Assembly (NCBI GenBank): GCA_043736395.1 | Contig: JAYTCQ010000356.1 | Span: forward strand, 1 to 34,333 | DNA: 34,333 bases | Origin: JAFDVL01 sp043736395 | GTDB lineage: Bacteria; Acidobacteriota; Blastocatellia; RBC074 | Direction: 5' to 3' | In this document: in pieces, positions 15,828 through 24,186 of the stretch | Position numbering within the stretch: the first letter of the stretch is position 1 | Layout of the letters: each line of letters begins with the position of its first letter | Made by a program: the position numbers and the translations under genes | Notes under the pieces: generated by a model | The model's database searches: none | What the model was told of the DNA's origin: nothing | Seen by the model: only the letters and a program-made list of their open reading frames with translations

Positions 15828-17060
15828 TCAATTTAACTTTTCACGATCACGGTTATGATTCCTCAGGATGATGATTAAGAACATTCCTGCTGCTGCCAGA
15901 CTAATTCCGGCGCTCACGAGTAATGCCGTACTCGCTCCGAATTCCTGCCATAACCAACCCAGTAATAAACTAGCGGGTAAGGCTCCGACACCGATCACGA
16001 AGTTATATAAACCGTACGCTGTGCCGCGCAGATTCGGGTCAACTAAATCAGCAATCAAAGCTTTCTCAGCGCCTTCGCACAGCCCAAAATAAATTCCATA
16101 AATCAGGAACAAAATCCAGACCAATAGGCTTGAAGTCGTCAAGGCAAAGCACACATAAATCAAGGCGTACAGAATCATCCCGCTCAGAATTAATCGTCGT
16201 TTTCCGAAGCGGTCGGCCAGCCCTCCGCCGATAATTGAACTCAGTGCTTTGCTGACATGAAGCGCAGCCCACAGCAGTGGAATCATCGCATTTGAAATAC
16301 CGCTCTGTCTGGCGCGAAGCAATAAAAACGCGTCGCTGGAATTGCTGAGCGTAAAGAGAAAAACGACGCCCATCACTTGCTTAAATTCTGAACTGAAGCC
16401 GGAGAGATCAAATGATATTTTTGTACTTTGGGATTTTGATTCAACGTGTCGAGGTTCTTCACGGACTAAGAAAATTAAGATTACCAGCGTCACGAATCCG
16501 GGAATGGCTGCGACCCAAAAAATTTGACGGTAATCACTTTTATAAATGCTCACGAGCCACGCGGCAACCAAAGCTCCAACGATTGCGCCTGTATGATCCA
16601 TCGCGCGATGAAATCCGAATGCCATCCCACGCGATTCAATTGGAGCAGCGTCTGCAATCATCGCATCACGTGGCGCGCTGCGCAGTCCTTTCCCCAAACG
16701 ATCAATAAACCGTAATGCCAGCACCTGCGAAGCCGCCGTTGCCAGCGCCAGGCAAGGACGAATAATGGATGCGATGCTGTAGCCAAGAATGACGACGCCT
16801 TTGCGTTTCGTCAGGCGATCTGAATACCATCCAGCGGGTAATTTGAGCAGACTGGAAACGCTTTCAGCAATTCCTTCGACTAAGCCGACAAATGTTTTAC
16901 TGGCTCCAAGCGTGTCGGTGAGAAAAAGTGGCAGGAGCGGATAAATAATTTCTCCGCTCGCATCATTGAACAGACTAACCAAGCCAAGCGCAATGACAGT
17001 GCGCGGGAGTAAAGTGAATTGTCGGAAAAAATTTACACGAGGCGATTCTGATTGGGACAT
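15828..17060 (-). CDS. MFS transporter
   Basis: A 410-residue multi-pass inner-membrane protein with about 12 hydrophobic segments. The MFS motif-A loop between TM2 and TM3 reads GWYSDRLTKRKG, and RFIDRLGKGLRSAPRDAMIAD follows in the TM4 region. This RxGKGxRxAPRD pattern is common in a bacterial MFS group of unknown substrate, often annotated as a general or drug-type exporter. The substrate cannot be deduced. The ATG at 17060 has no strong Shine-Dalgarno sequence, and a 25-bp perfect inverted repeat lies 20 bases upstream. It follows the rhomboid gene on the same strand but is probably separately expressed. Confidence 0.9.
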   Translation of the reverse strand: MSQSESPRVNFFRQFTLLPRTVIALGLVSLFNDASGEIIYPLLPLFLTDTLGASKTFVGLVEGIAESVSSLLKLPAGWYSDRLTKRKGVVILGYSIASIIRPCLALATAASQVLALRFIDRLGKGLRSAPRDAMIADAAPIESRGMAFGFHRAMDHTGAIVGALVAAWLVSIYKSDYRQIFWVAAIPGFVTLVILIFLVREEPRHVESKSQSTKISFDLSGFSSEFKQVMGVVFLFTLSNSSDAFLLLRARQSGISNAMIPLLWAALHVSKALSSIIGGGLADRFGKRRLILSGMILYALIYVCFALTTSSLLVWILFLIYGIYFGLCEGAEKALIADLVDPNLRGTAYGLYNFVIGVGALPASLLLGWLWQEFGASTALLVSAGISLAAAGMFLIIILRNHNRDREKLN

Positions 17061-17080
17061 GATTGAAGTATCAAAATGCA

Positions 17081-17179
17081 GAAGCCCGCACGCAGTAAGG
17101 GCGCCAGTACTCTTCAGAAGATTCAGCAGTTAGCGAATACTTTTCAAATGTAAAGGCGCCCTTACTGCGTGCGGGCTTC
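17081..17179. repeat. Perfect 25-bp inverted repeat
   Basis: Arms 17081-17105 (GAAGCCCGCACGCAGTAAGG...) and 17155-17179 are exact reverse complements around a 49-base spacer. It fills the gap between the rhomboid stop and the MFS start. The arm core AGCCCGCACGCAGTAAGG resembles AGCCCGCGCGTAAGCAAGG at 21247-21352, so the two probably belong to one dispersed family. Confidence 0.85.
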
Positions 17180-17188
17180 CGCAAAAAA

Positions 17189-17935
17189 TCATCGGGATCG
17201 CGAAAATTGCGTGCGGTAGGCTTCGCGTTGTTGCGGCAAAGTCAGGGTGTGATTCCGGAAAAAGAAACACAAAATAATTCCCGCGACAAACCCGCCGACA
17301 TGCGCCATGTAAGCCACACCACCGCCGGAACCATTCGTCCCCAGCGATCCGAAGCCGCTGATAAATTGCATCACTCCCCACAATCCCACCACAATGATTG
17401 CAGGCACTGGAATGATTTGGTAGAACAACAAAACCCGCACACTGTTTTGCGGAAACATAATTAAATAAGCGCCCAGCACTCCGGCAATTGCGCCTGATGC
17501 TCCAAGACTTGGGATTTGAGAATTAGGCCCAACCAACACGTGCGCGCCAGTAGCCAGAATCCCGCTCAGCAAATAAAAAATTGCAAATTTTACTTTGCCC
17601 ATGTTGTCTTCAACGTTATCGCCGAAGATAAATAAATAAAGCATATTGCCACCCAGATGCGAGAGGCTGCCGTGCATAAACATGGCTGACAAAATCGTTA
17701 AATATATCGGACTCGGTCCCAGGAATAATTGAACGGCTCCTTTACCAACTCGAAAAGTTCCTTCTAAATCCTTATTATTCGTCAGCTCATACGGCACCAC
17801 GCTGTAGCCATACGTAAACGCGTCGCTGGGCGCTTGTAATAAAAAATATACTAATACATTGATGCCAATCAGCACCCAGGTCACAATCGGCAAATTGTGC
17901 CGCATTGAGTTATCATCACCTATCGGAAAAAGCAT
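17189..17935 (-). CDS. Rhomboid-family intramembrane serine protease
   Basis: A 248-residue membrane protein with at least six hydrophobic segments. The catalytic dyad is S147 in LGASGAIAG and H212 in YMAHVGGF. The supporting H93-x3-N97 motif is in LSHLGGNMLYL. It begins MLFPIGDDN, as many short bacterial rhomboids do. It cleaves transmembrane substrates within the inner membrane; the substrate is unknown. GGAGG lies just ahead of the ATG, and the gene starts 15 bases after nadK, so the two form an operon, though no functional link is evident. Confidence 0.95.
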   Translation of the reverse strand: MLFPIGDDNSMRHNLPIVTWVLIGINVLVYFLLQAPSDAFTYGYSVVPYELTNNKDLEGTFRVGKGAVQLFLGPSPIYLTILSAMFMHGSLSHLGGNMLYLFIFGDNVEDNMGKVKFAIFYLLSGILATGAHVLVGPNSQIPSLGASGAIAGVLGAYLIMFPQNSVRVLLFYQIIPVPAIIVVGLWGVMQFISGFGSLGTNGSGGGVAYMAHVGGFVAGIILCFFFRNHTLTLPQQREAYRTQFSRSR

Positions 17936-17950
17936 TTCATCCTCCGTTGC

Positions 17951-18823
17951 TTATAGACTTCCCCATTTTAATTTGGTGCGCAACACTTCAAAATAATTTC
18001 GCTGCGCCGGACGAACCAGGTCAAACGTCGCGTGGCTCCGCTGCATAATTACTTTGTCATTCGCTTCTAATATCACGCCGCGTTGCCCGTCTATCGTCAG
18101 CATCACGACATCATTCGCCTTCTTAAAAGTCAGCGAAACAATTAAATCGCCGGGAATCACGACCGGACGATTTGATAAAGTATGCGGACAAATCGGCGTC
18201 AACACAATCGCGTCCATCGAAGGAAAAACAATCGGGCCACCAGCCGAAAGCGAATAAGCAGTCGAACCGGTCGGCGTCGAAACGATCATGCCATCCGCCC
18301 GAAAATTATTCACAAAATCGCCGTTCACTGCGCATTCCAATTCAATCATTCGCGCTAAGGCGCCTTGATTCACGACGACTTCATTGAGCGCGCGATGACT
18401 GGCGATGATTTCGCCGGCACGCTCCACACTCACCTCTAACATCATTCTGGATTCAATTATTAACGCGCCTGCCTGCAACCCTTCCAACGCTACAAAAAGA
18501 TCATTCAAAGTAAATTCCGTCAAATATCCAAGGTAGCCAAAATTGATTCCCAGCACGGGAATTCCTAGTTCTCCGATCAGGCGCGAAGCTCCCAGCATCG
18601 TTCCATCACCACCCATTACCACCAACAAATCAAGCGGCTCTGCTAATTGATCCTGCGCCAGCACAAAGGGCTGACAATCCAGCTCCGTCGCAATTTCAGA
18701 AGGGGCGCTTAACAAAATGTTTTGTTGTTTGCACCATCTTGCCAGATTTGTGACGGCGGCGCTGGCTTCAGGTTTTTGTGGGCCAACCACAACGCCAATA
18801 TGATGAAGATTGATCGCGGGCAT
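17951..18823 (-). CDS. nadK: NAD kinase
   Basis: Phosphorylates NAD to NADP. The 290-residue protein has the diagnostic G71-G-D-G-T75 motif in VVMGGDGTMLG, the N147-E148 pair in ALNEVVV, and TPTGSTAYSLSAGGP at 183-197. The length matches bacterial ATP/polyphosphate NAD kinases, and all key residues are intact. Cytosolic. It is the first gene of a two-gene operon with the rhomboid protease. The ATG at 18823 has no strong ribosome-binding site. The pilT terminator lies just upstream. Confidence 0.97.
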   Translation of the reverse strand: MPAINLHHIGVVVGPQKPEASAAVTNLARWCKQQNILLSAPSEIATELDCQPFVLAQDQLAEPLDLLVVMGGDGTMLGASRLIGELGIPVLGINFGYLGYLTEFTLNDLFVALEGLQAGALIIESRMMLEVSVERAGEIIASHRALNEVVVNQGALARMIELECAVNGDFVNNFRADGMIVSTPTGSTAYSLSAGGPIVFPSMDAIVLTPICPHTLSNRPVVIPGDLIVSLTFKKANDVVMLTIDGQRGVILEANDKVIMQRSHATFDLVRPAQRNYFEVLRTKLKWGSL

Positions 18824-18880
18824 AATGTAGCAAAAGATTATTAAGTCGCGGCGATTGTAGGGAATCAGTGCTTAAAATGC

Positions 18881-18910
18881 AAAAAGGACAAGCTGTCACA
18901 CTTGTCCTTT
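18881..18910 (-). terminator. Intrinsic terminator of the PilT-type ATPase gene
   Basis: A perfect 10-bp stem (AAAGGACAAG with CTTGTCCTTT) closes an 8-base loop. On the minus strand the stem runs into five consecutive U residues. It lies 25 bases past the stop codon of the PilT-like gene. Confidence 0.9.
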
Positions 18911-18934
18911 ACCTGCTGATTACATTTTCGCGGA

Positions 18935-20230
18935 TCAGAATTTTTCGATTTGGCTGAGAATCGAATTATTCGGCGGCGGTGGTGAAGCGACCGGAGTACC
19001 TGGTACTGCGGCTGGTGACGCTTCGGTTACCGTGACCTGCTGTTCACGAACACTTTTTCGGCGCGCTTCTTCCCAATCACGAAGCTGTAAGGCCAGGTTA
19101 TTTCGATTCGTGGCGTACTCCATGGCGACCTGATAAACAAGCGAGCCGTCTCTGACATTGCGCTCCAGCACCTGATCGAACGTTTGCATGCCTTCCATTT
19201 CTCCGTCGCGCATGGCGTCAATCAACGACTTGCCATCGCGTTCGCCTTTTTCAATATATTCTTTGGTTCGCGTCGTTGATTTTAAAATCTCAATCGCCGC
19301 GACCCTGCCTTTTCCATTCGCGTGCGGCAATAAACGCTGCGAAATAATGTAGCGGAAAGACTGCGAAAGGCGCGTGCGAATAATTGGCTCTTCGTTTTTC
19401 GGGAAGACGCCGATGATGCGATCAACGGTTTTTGAAGCGTCAATTGTATGCAGTGTTGACAACACTAAATGCCCGGTTTCAGCGGCTTCCATCGCAATTT
19501 CAATCGTTTCCTGATCGCGCATTTCGCCGACTAAAATAACTTTGGGAGCTTGCCGCAAAGCCGCCCGCAACGCTAAGGAAAAGCTTGGCGTATCGCTATG
19601 CAATTCGCGCTGATGAATCGTGCAATTTTTATGACGATGCACAAATTCAATCGGGTCTTCAATCGTCAAAATATGGTCGTGTCGAGTCTCATTAATAAAA
19701 TCAATTATGGCCGCCAGAGTCGAACTTTTTCCTGAACCCGTCGGGCCTGTCACCAGCACAATTCCATTTTTTAATTCTGAAATACGTCGCAACTGAGGCG
19801 GTAACTTTAATTGCTCAAAGCTTGGAATTTCCGAAGTAATGACGCGCATCACAATGGCATAGGTTCCACGTTGCTTAAAAACATTGACGCGGAAGCGGCT
19901 ACTGCCAGGTACGCTATAAGATAAATCCGCTGAGCCTTTTTCCTGTAGCGCGTCGGCGGCGACTTTATGATTATTGGTCAAAACTGCGGCAATCATCGCA
20001 GTATGGTCGGGCGTGAGTACTTCCAATCCGGGAATCTGAAGCGAAGTTAATCGGCTATTTAATTCAACCTGCGGCGCGCGCCCCGGCGAAAAAATTAAAT
20101 CACTGACTTTGGCGTTAACAGAAAGCATGGCCGTCAGGATTCGATTAAAATTATCGGTCGCGGATTGCATTGGATTTGGCTGGGATGAAGCTGTGGCGGG
20201 CGTCGCCTGAGCAGTAACTGGGATGGTCAA
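18935..20230 (-). CDS. pilT: PilT/PilU-type twitching motility ATPase
   Basis: A hexameric secretion-type ATPase that drives type IV pilus retraction. Walker A reads GPTGSGKSST, the Walker B region is ILVGEMRD, and the His box is STLHT. The Asp box has IEDPIEFVH, all in the canonical order. About 431 residues is longer than classic PilT (about 345) because of an N-terminal linker and a C-terminal Pro-rich tail. The start is probably TTG at 20230, seven bases after AGGAG. TTG two codons further upstream is too close to it, and ATG at 20170 lacks a Shine-Dalgarno sequence. It could be PilU rather than PilT. No other pilus genes are present. The divergent neighbour is a PilZ protein, consistent with a motility role. 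Confidence 0.92.
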   Translation of the reverse strand: MTIPVTAQATPATASSQPNPMQSATDNFNRILTAMLSVNAKVSDLIFSPGRAPQVELNSRLTSLQIPGLEVLTPDHTAMIAAVLTNNHKVAADALQEKGSADLSYSVPGSSRFRVNVFKQRGTYAIVMRVITSEIPSFEQLKLPPQLRRISELKNGIVLVTGPTGSGKSSTLAAIIDFINETRHDHILTIEDPIEFVHRHKNCTIHQRELHSDTPSFSLALRAALRQAPKVILVGEMRDQETIEIAMEAAETGHLVLSTLHTIDASKTVDRIIGVFPKNEEPIIRTRLSQSFRYIISQRLLPHANGKGRVAAIEILKSTTRTKEYIEKGERDGKSLIDAMRDGEMEGMQTFDQVLERNVRDGSLVYQVAMEYATNRNNLALQLRDWEEARRKSVREQQVTVTEASPAAVPGTPVASPPPPNNSILSQIEKF

Positions 20231-20249
20231 AATCAAACTCCTGGAAAAA

Positions 20250-20337
20250 AGTTAACAGTTTATAGCAAGCAGTTAACAGATCGCAGTAAAGTCAGTTCAC
20301 AAGAATACTGCTCACTGTTAACTATTTACTGTTAACT
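20250..20337. repeat. Four copies of AGTTAACAG/CTGTTAACT in the pilT-pilZ gap
   Basis: AGTTAACAG occurs at 20250-20258 and 20271-20279, and its reverse complement at 20315-20323 and 20329-20337. This gives two direct copies facing two inverted copies about 36 bases apart. They lie just upstream of the PilT-type gene start. They could be regulator-binding sites or the arms of a palindromic repeat. The rest of the gap (20338-20529) is AT-rich, with TTATATTTA near 20452, and presumably holds the PilZ-gene promoter. Confidence 0.7.
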
Positions 20338-20529
20338 ATTCAAAGGTTGTTTCAATTATTTTCCGGCGGGACTACAGGCAGACACAGATTAATGATGGAT
20401 TTGTCTTTGGTCAATCAAAAAATTATTTTGGCGACAGAGCTTTATTTTATGTTATATTTACTGCTGTCCTGCGGTCGCCATTGATCACAACCCATTGAAA
20501 TTCCGGCATATTTTTATCGAGGCTGATTT

Positions 20530-20895
20530 ATGGAAAAACATCAAGCCGAACGTCGTCGTTCGCCACGCCACCAATTAATTTTAGACTTATTTTTCGATGG
20601 ATCCGAAGGTGTTGGAATTGCCCAAACCCGCGACATCAATATTCAAGGACTCTATTTCAATTCCCTGACTGTAATTCCAAAAGGCTCTCTTTTAAAACTT
20701 CGCCTGCCTGTTGATACTCCACAACAATTCATCGTCCTTGACGCGGAAGTCGTTTACAGCCAACCCAAAATCGGATGCGCTGTCGAATTTGTGAACCTGA
20801 CGCCCGAAGCTGAAGAAATTCTGGCTTCCTTCATTGAAGAAATTAAAGAAAATCAGATGATGACGAATTGGGAAAATATGCGGGTCGCGGCTTAG
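20530..20895 (+). CDS. PilZ-domain protein (putative c-di-GMP receptor)
   Basis: A 121-residue single-domain PilZ protein. The N-terminal arginine motif is R9-R-S-P-R13 (RxxxR), and the second motif reads D35-I-N37-I-Q-G40. This is the DxSxxG consensus with Asn in place of Ser, a common variant. GCAVEFVNL near the C-terminus completes the beta barrel. Binding of c-di-GMP is therefore plausible. GAGG precedes the ATG by eight bases. It is divergent from the PilT-type ATPase, suggesting that it tunes pilus motility, although this is only inferred from position. Confidence 0.9.
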   Translation: MEKHQAERRRSPRHQLILDLFFDGSEGVGIAQTRDINIQGLYFNSLTVIPKGSLLKLRLPVDTPQQFIVLDAEVVYSQPKIGCAVEFVNLTPEAEEILASFIEEIKENQMMTNWENMRVAA

Positions 20896-20905
20896 GTGAA
20901 TTGTG

Positions 20906-20925
20906 CAACAGACTTCAGTTTGTTG
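20906..20925. repeat. Short palindrome after the PilZ gene
   Basis: CAACAGACTTCAGTTTGTTG is an imperfect 20-base palindrome in the 39-base gap between the convergent PilZ and yggU genes. It is followed by CTGTTTTTC, so it could act as a terminator for the PilZ gene. Its plan (stem ACT...AGT) recalls the REP-like copies elsewhere, but without the GTAG foot. Confidence 0.55.
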
Positions 20926-20934
20926 GACTGTTTT

Positions 20935-21222
20935 TCAGCTTAAAATTCTCGCTTCAAAGTCTTCACTGGCGAGTCCGTGAATTCTGATAATTTTATTTTT
21001 TGCCGTCTCGCCTGACAGGATTTCAATCTCTCGCTTTGAAACCTCAAACCATTTGGCAAGGAATCTGATGAGTTCCTCATTCGCTTCACCATCCACCGGT
21101 GGAGCGGCAATCTTCACCTTCAAACTTCCTTCAATTTCTCCGGCAATTTTACTTTGTGAAGCCCGTGACTGAACGCGAACTGAAAAAGTAATATTTGCGT
21201 CTTTGGCTGTATACGAAATCAT
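20935..21222 (-). CDS. yggU: DUF167/YggU-family protein
   Basis: A 95-residue protein of the DUF167 (COG1872) family, which has no established biochemical function. Diagnostic parts are VRVQSRASQSKIAGE, then LKVKIAAPPVDGEANEELI and then SGETAKNKIIRI. It is the last gene of a yggS-yggT-yggU run, an arrangement known from many bacteria. It is separated from yggT by 142 bases occupied by a large inverted repeat. No clear ribosome-binding site precedes the ATG. Confidence 0.92.
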   Translation of the reverse strand: MISYTAKDANITFSVRVQSRASQSKIAGEIEGSLKVKIAAPPVDGEANEELIRFLAKWFEVSKREIEILSGETAKNKIIRIHGLASEDFEARILS

Positions 21223-21246
21223 ATAGCAATTTCAATTACGTGCGCC

Positions 21247-21352
21247 GTGTCAGTAGCCCGCGCGTAAGCAAGGCCTGCTTCGGCAAGGCGTTCATGAATA
21301 CCGAAGGGCGCGCTGTTGAGGCAGCCCTTGCTCACGCGCGGGCTACTGACAC
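21247..21352. repeat. 27-bp inverted repeat within the ygg gene cluster
   Basis: Arms 21247-21273 (GTGTCAGTAGCCCGCGCG...) and 21326-21352 match at 26 of 27 positions around 52 bases. GTAG tetranucleotides sit at 21253-21256 and, inverted, at 21343-21346. The spacer carries a further GCCTGCTTCGGCAAGGC hairpin. It occupies most of the yggT-yggU gap and would be transcribed. The core resembles the repeat at 17081-17179. Confidence 0.85.
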
Positions 21353-21364
21353 CAAGTCAATCCG

Positions 21365-22015
21365 CTATAAAAATTTCGACTTAAGATCATTGAGCAGCGT
21401 CAATTCCACCGCCGAAGCCACGAACGTCAAAATCAACCACAATAAAATAAACGAGAGTCCCGGCCAGGGCAGGCGACGTTCGAATAATTCCAGTAATGGT
21501 TGCAATCGTTGCATCGCAAAACGCGCGCCGCCTTTCAGTAATCCAAAGATACTATTAATAAAAATGAGCGTCATTAAAGTCAGCAGGAAAAAGACACTCA
21601 TGATCAGCACTGTCCCTATCAAATATCGTCCTGCCAAAAAAAGATTCTGATCACTGACAGCAACCAGTAAATTAGCAATCGCGAGTAACGAAATACTCAC
21701 ATAATTGACGATGACGAACAGGACATAGCATAAAAGCACTGTCGCAAAAAACACCATTAAGACCGAAGGATCAAAACCCAACGCCCGACGTAAGGGGTAA
21801 TAAAACGGGGAATTCCGCATATATCCAATCATTCGATTGGCAGGCTGCGTTGAATAATAGGCAAACTTACCAAAAGGATTAAGCTTCATGACATCCGCCA
21901 GCATCCGCAGTGTAAGAATCACAAAGACAGCCAGAATCGCCACCCCTAAAATGTATTTTGCGACTTCCGGGATAAGGGCAGCTAAAGATAAAATGTAACC
22001 TGCTACTAAATTCAT
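21365..22015 (-). CDS. YggT-family membrane protein
   Basis: A 216-residue protein with about four to five transmembrane segments (near 7-35, 75-105, 125-155 and 180-205). RMLADVMKLNPFGKFAYYS and ANRMIGYMRN before a hydrophobic segment fit the YggT repeat, a small membrane family of unclear function sometimes linked to osmotic tolerance or cell-division-site organisation. The C-terminal half is more divergent than a second YggT repeat would be. The strongest support is position: five bases after yggS and before yggU. It begins at ATG 22015 with a weak GAG ahead. Confidence 0.75.
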   Translation of the reverse strand: MNLVAGYILSLAALIPEVAKYILGVAILAVFVILTLRMLADVMKLNPFGKFAYYSTQPANRMIGYMRNSPFYYPLRRALGFDPSVLMVFFATVLLCYVLFVIVNYVSISLLAIANLLVAVSDQNLFLAGRYLIGTVLIMSVFFLLTLMTLIFINSIFGLLKGGARFAMQRLQPLLELFERRLPWPGLSFILLWLILTFVASAVELTLLNDLKSKFL

Positions 22016-22020
22016 ATCTC

Positions 22021-22752
22021 TTAATTTCGCGCACCGAAAAGTGCGGTTCCTATTCTGATAAACGTTGCGCCTTCTTCGATGGCGACTTCAAAATCGTGAC
22101 TCATTCCCATGGAAAGATGGCTAAAATTACTACCAGCTAAGCCTAATCGTAAAGCCTCATCGCGCAGGTTGCGCAGTTCACGAAAAAAAGGCCGCACGTC
22201 TTCAGGATCATCCAGAAACGGCGGCACTGTCATTAATCCTTTCAGCTCTAAAAATTTGAGCTGAGCTACTTTTTCAATCAGCAGAAAAACTTCAGATTTT
22301 TTGGCTCCGGCTTTGGAAGTTTCCTCTCCCAAATTGACTTCCAGCATGACGGATAATTTTTTCCCTGATTCATTGGCAATTCGGTCAAGGCGCAAAGCAA
22401 GTTCTTCATTGTCGATTGTTTGCACGACATCAAAAAGTGTCACCGCTTTGCGGGCTTTATTCGATTGCAAGTGACCAATCAAATGCCATTCAACTTTTTC
22501 ACGCAAATCTGATAACTCGCTCATCTTGGGCTCAGCTTCCTGAACACGATTCTCACCTAAGATTTTCACACCTGAATTTATAGCAGATCGCACGAACTCC
22601 GCACTGACGGTCTTGGAAACGGCGATGAGTTCTACATCGGCGTTGCTGCGACCTGATCGAGCGCAGGCAGCATCCATTCGCTGCTGAATCGAGCCGAGAA
22701 CCGAACGAAAATGCTGCTCATCTGCGTTCTGCGATTCACTCTCCCCACTCAT
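22021..22752 (-). CDS. yggS: YggS/PLPBP pyridoxal-phosphate homeostasis protein
   Basis: A 243-residue TIM-barrel protein that carries PLP but has no known enzymatic activity. The PLP lysine is K47 in IAVSKTVS. Other family marks are ILGENRVQEAEPK, VEWHLIGHLQSNKARKA and the phosphate-binding LSMGMSHDFEVAIEEGATFI with RIGTALFG. It controls the free PLP and amino-acid balance in other bacteria. The ATG shares one base with the stop of the upstream VWFA gene (TAATG), which indicates translational coupling. Confidence 0.96.
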   Translation of the reverse strand: MSGESESQNADEQHFRSVLGSIQQRMDAACARSGRSNADVELIAVSKTVSAEFVRSAINSGVKILGENRVQEAEPKMSELSDLREKVEWHLIGHLQSNKARKAVTLFDVVQTIDNEELALRLDRIANESGKKLSVMLEVNLGEETSKAGAKKSEVFLLIEKVAQLKFLELKGLMTVPPFLDDPEDVRPFFRELRNLRDEALRLGLAGSNFSHLSMGMSHDFEVAIEEGATFIRIGTALFGARN

Positions 22753-23990
22753 TATTTTTTCCCGCCCTCTTCAACATAGCTTTGACGATGCTGAATCATA
22801 ATCAGCTTCGGATCAATTTGATCGCCCAGGTTTACCTTCAATTGAATCTTGCGCCGCTTCCCTTCCTTCCGAGAATTTGTTGGCGTATAACCCAAGCTGT
22901 ACTGATTACGGAGCATTGCCTGAATCGTTTGCAATACACTTGGAATTTCACCGGGGAAAGTCACCGGAAAATATTTTCCGCCACTGGAATCAGCAAATGT
23001 CTTGAGCTGATTCTGCGCCTGCAACATTGTCATACGATCAGGAATTCCATATAGCATTTGATTTCCCTGGGCAGGGTCCATCATTGCTGTGTTGTCGTAT
23101 TTTTTCAAAAATAAATTTCCGATGCCGATGGAATACACCGGAACACCAGAGTTTTCAACGATCTTGCGCGCATTATCAAAATTGATTTTGCTGAAGGTAT
23201 CAATACCGGAAGAAATCAATAAGACGGCTGTCCGATTACTGACTTCATAAAGTCCCGCGTAATTCATCTGTCCGTTTTTATCAGCTCCTTTGCCGTCTTC
23301 CAGCACGACCGCATCGCCTTTGCCACCGCGCAGGACGAACTTCAACGTATCAAAAAGGTTGCTTTCCGAAAAAGCCGGATTGTTACGAATCAGGAGCTGA
23401 ATCGCGGCCATCAATTTTTGCTTGTCGTCAGTAAAATCCACAATCGGCGTCGGGCGCATGTCGTACGCCACAATCGAAACGAAATCTTTCGGCTTCACAA
23501 TCGTCCGAATAAATTCGTACGCAGGTCGTAGAACTTCGACTCTTCCGGGTTCAAAATATCCGCCGGTTGGTGAGCCGAGCAGATCAACTAATTTGCTGTA
23601 TTCAACCACCAGAACCATTGTTAACGGAGCTTCTGGCGTCGAGAAATTATCCACTTCCTGCTTGATACCGTCTTCGTAAATTTCGAAATTTTCTTTCTTT
23701 AAGCCTTGCAAAATTCCGCCCGTTTTCTTGTTGATCACAACCGCTTCAACGTTAACAACGTTCGTATCAAATGTGATCGTCGCGCCGGACATTTGCTTAT
23801 CTACCTTTTTCTCTTCTTCTTTGTCTTTGCGCTTTTGCTCTTCTTCGGGAGTGCCCGGAGCATTTGGGTTTTTCTTACCACTTCCGCTTTGCGTCTGACG
23901 ACCGGCCTGAGCGAAGACAAAAGTTGAAAAACTTAGCAAGCTAATGGAGACAAGAAATGCGAGCAGGATTCGAGACGAGAATTTATTCAT
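22752..23990 (-). CDS. Secreted VWFA-related protein of the acidobacterial type
   Basis: A 412-residue protein with a signal peptide (1 to about 28, FVFAQ), a charged Lys/Glu-rich linker (about 49-66) and a domain like the Acidobacteria-enriched VWFA-related family. VVNVEAVVINKKTGGILQGL and NFEIYEDGIKQEVDNFS are typical of its N-terminal part. The metal site that would be DxSxS in a classical VWA domain reads V129-E-Y-S-K133, so metal binding by the canonical MIDAS is doubtful. The C-terminal half has AVLLISSGIDTFSK and NQYSLGYTPTNSRKEGKRR, also family hallmarks. Probably periplasmic or surface-bound; function unknown. Confidence 0.9.
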   Translation of the reverse strand: MNKFSSRILLAFLVSISLLSFSTFVFAQAGRQTQSGSGKKNPNAPGTPEEEQKRKDKEEEKKVDKQMSGATITFDTNVVNVEAVVINKKTGGILQGLKKENFEIYEDGIKQEVDNFSTPEAPLTMVLVVEYSKLVDLLGSPTGGYFEPGRVEVLRPAYEFIRTIVKPKDFVSIVAYDMRPTPIVDFTDDKQKLMAAIQLLIRNNPAFSESNLFDTLKFVLRGGKGDAVVLEDGKGADKNGQMNYAGLYEVSNRTAVLLISSGIDTFSKINFDNARKIVENSGVPVYSIGIGNLFLKKYDNTAMMDPAQGNQMLYGIPDRMTMLQAQNQLKTFADSSGGKYFPVTFPGEIPSVLQTIQAMLRNQYSLGYTPTNSRKEGKRRKIQLKVNLGDQIDPKLIMIQHRQSYVEEGGKK

Positions 23991-24068
23991 AACTACACCT
24001 CTGGAGAAATTTCAATAGAATCACAATAGATGAAGGAATTGTCATGTGCAAGTTAGAGTGTAAAGCAC

Positions 24069-24186
24069 CCTTTCCAGGTTGCCTTGTAGCATCCAAGCGA
24101 TCTCCAATGAAAACCTGGCAATTTGGGAAGATTATTATCTGATCAGTAACTGATGGAAACCAGGCAACCTGGAAAGGTTTCCCTAC
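24069..24186. repeat. REP-like inverted pair (CCTTTCCAGG core)
   Basis: CCTTTCCAGGTTGCCT at 24069-24084 and its exact reverse complement at 24162-24177 form 16-bp arms. On the minus strand the right-hand unit reads GTAG (24186-24183), GGAAACCT, loop TTCC, AGGTTGCC. This is the same foot, stem and loop plan as the copies near 10734 and 12231. The TAG of the foot is the stop codon of the GNAT gene. Confidence 0.8.
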
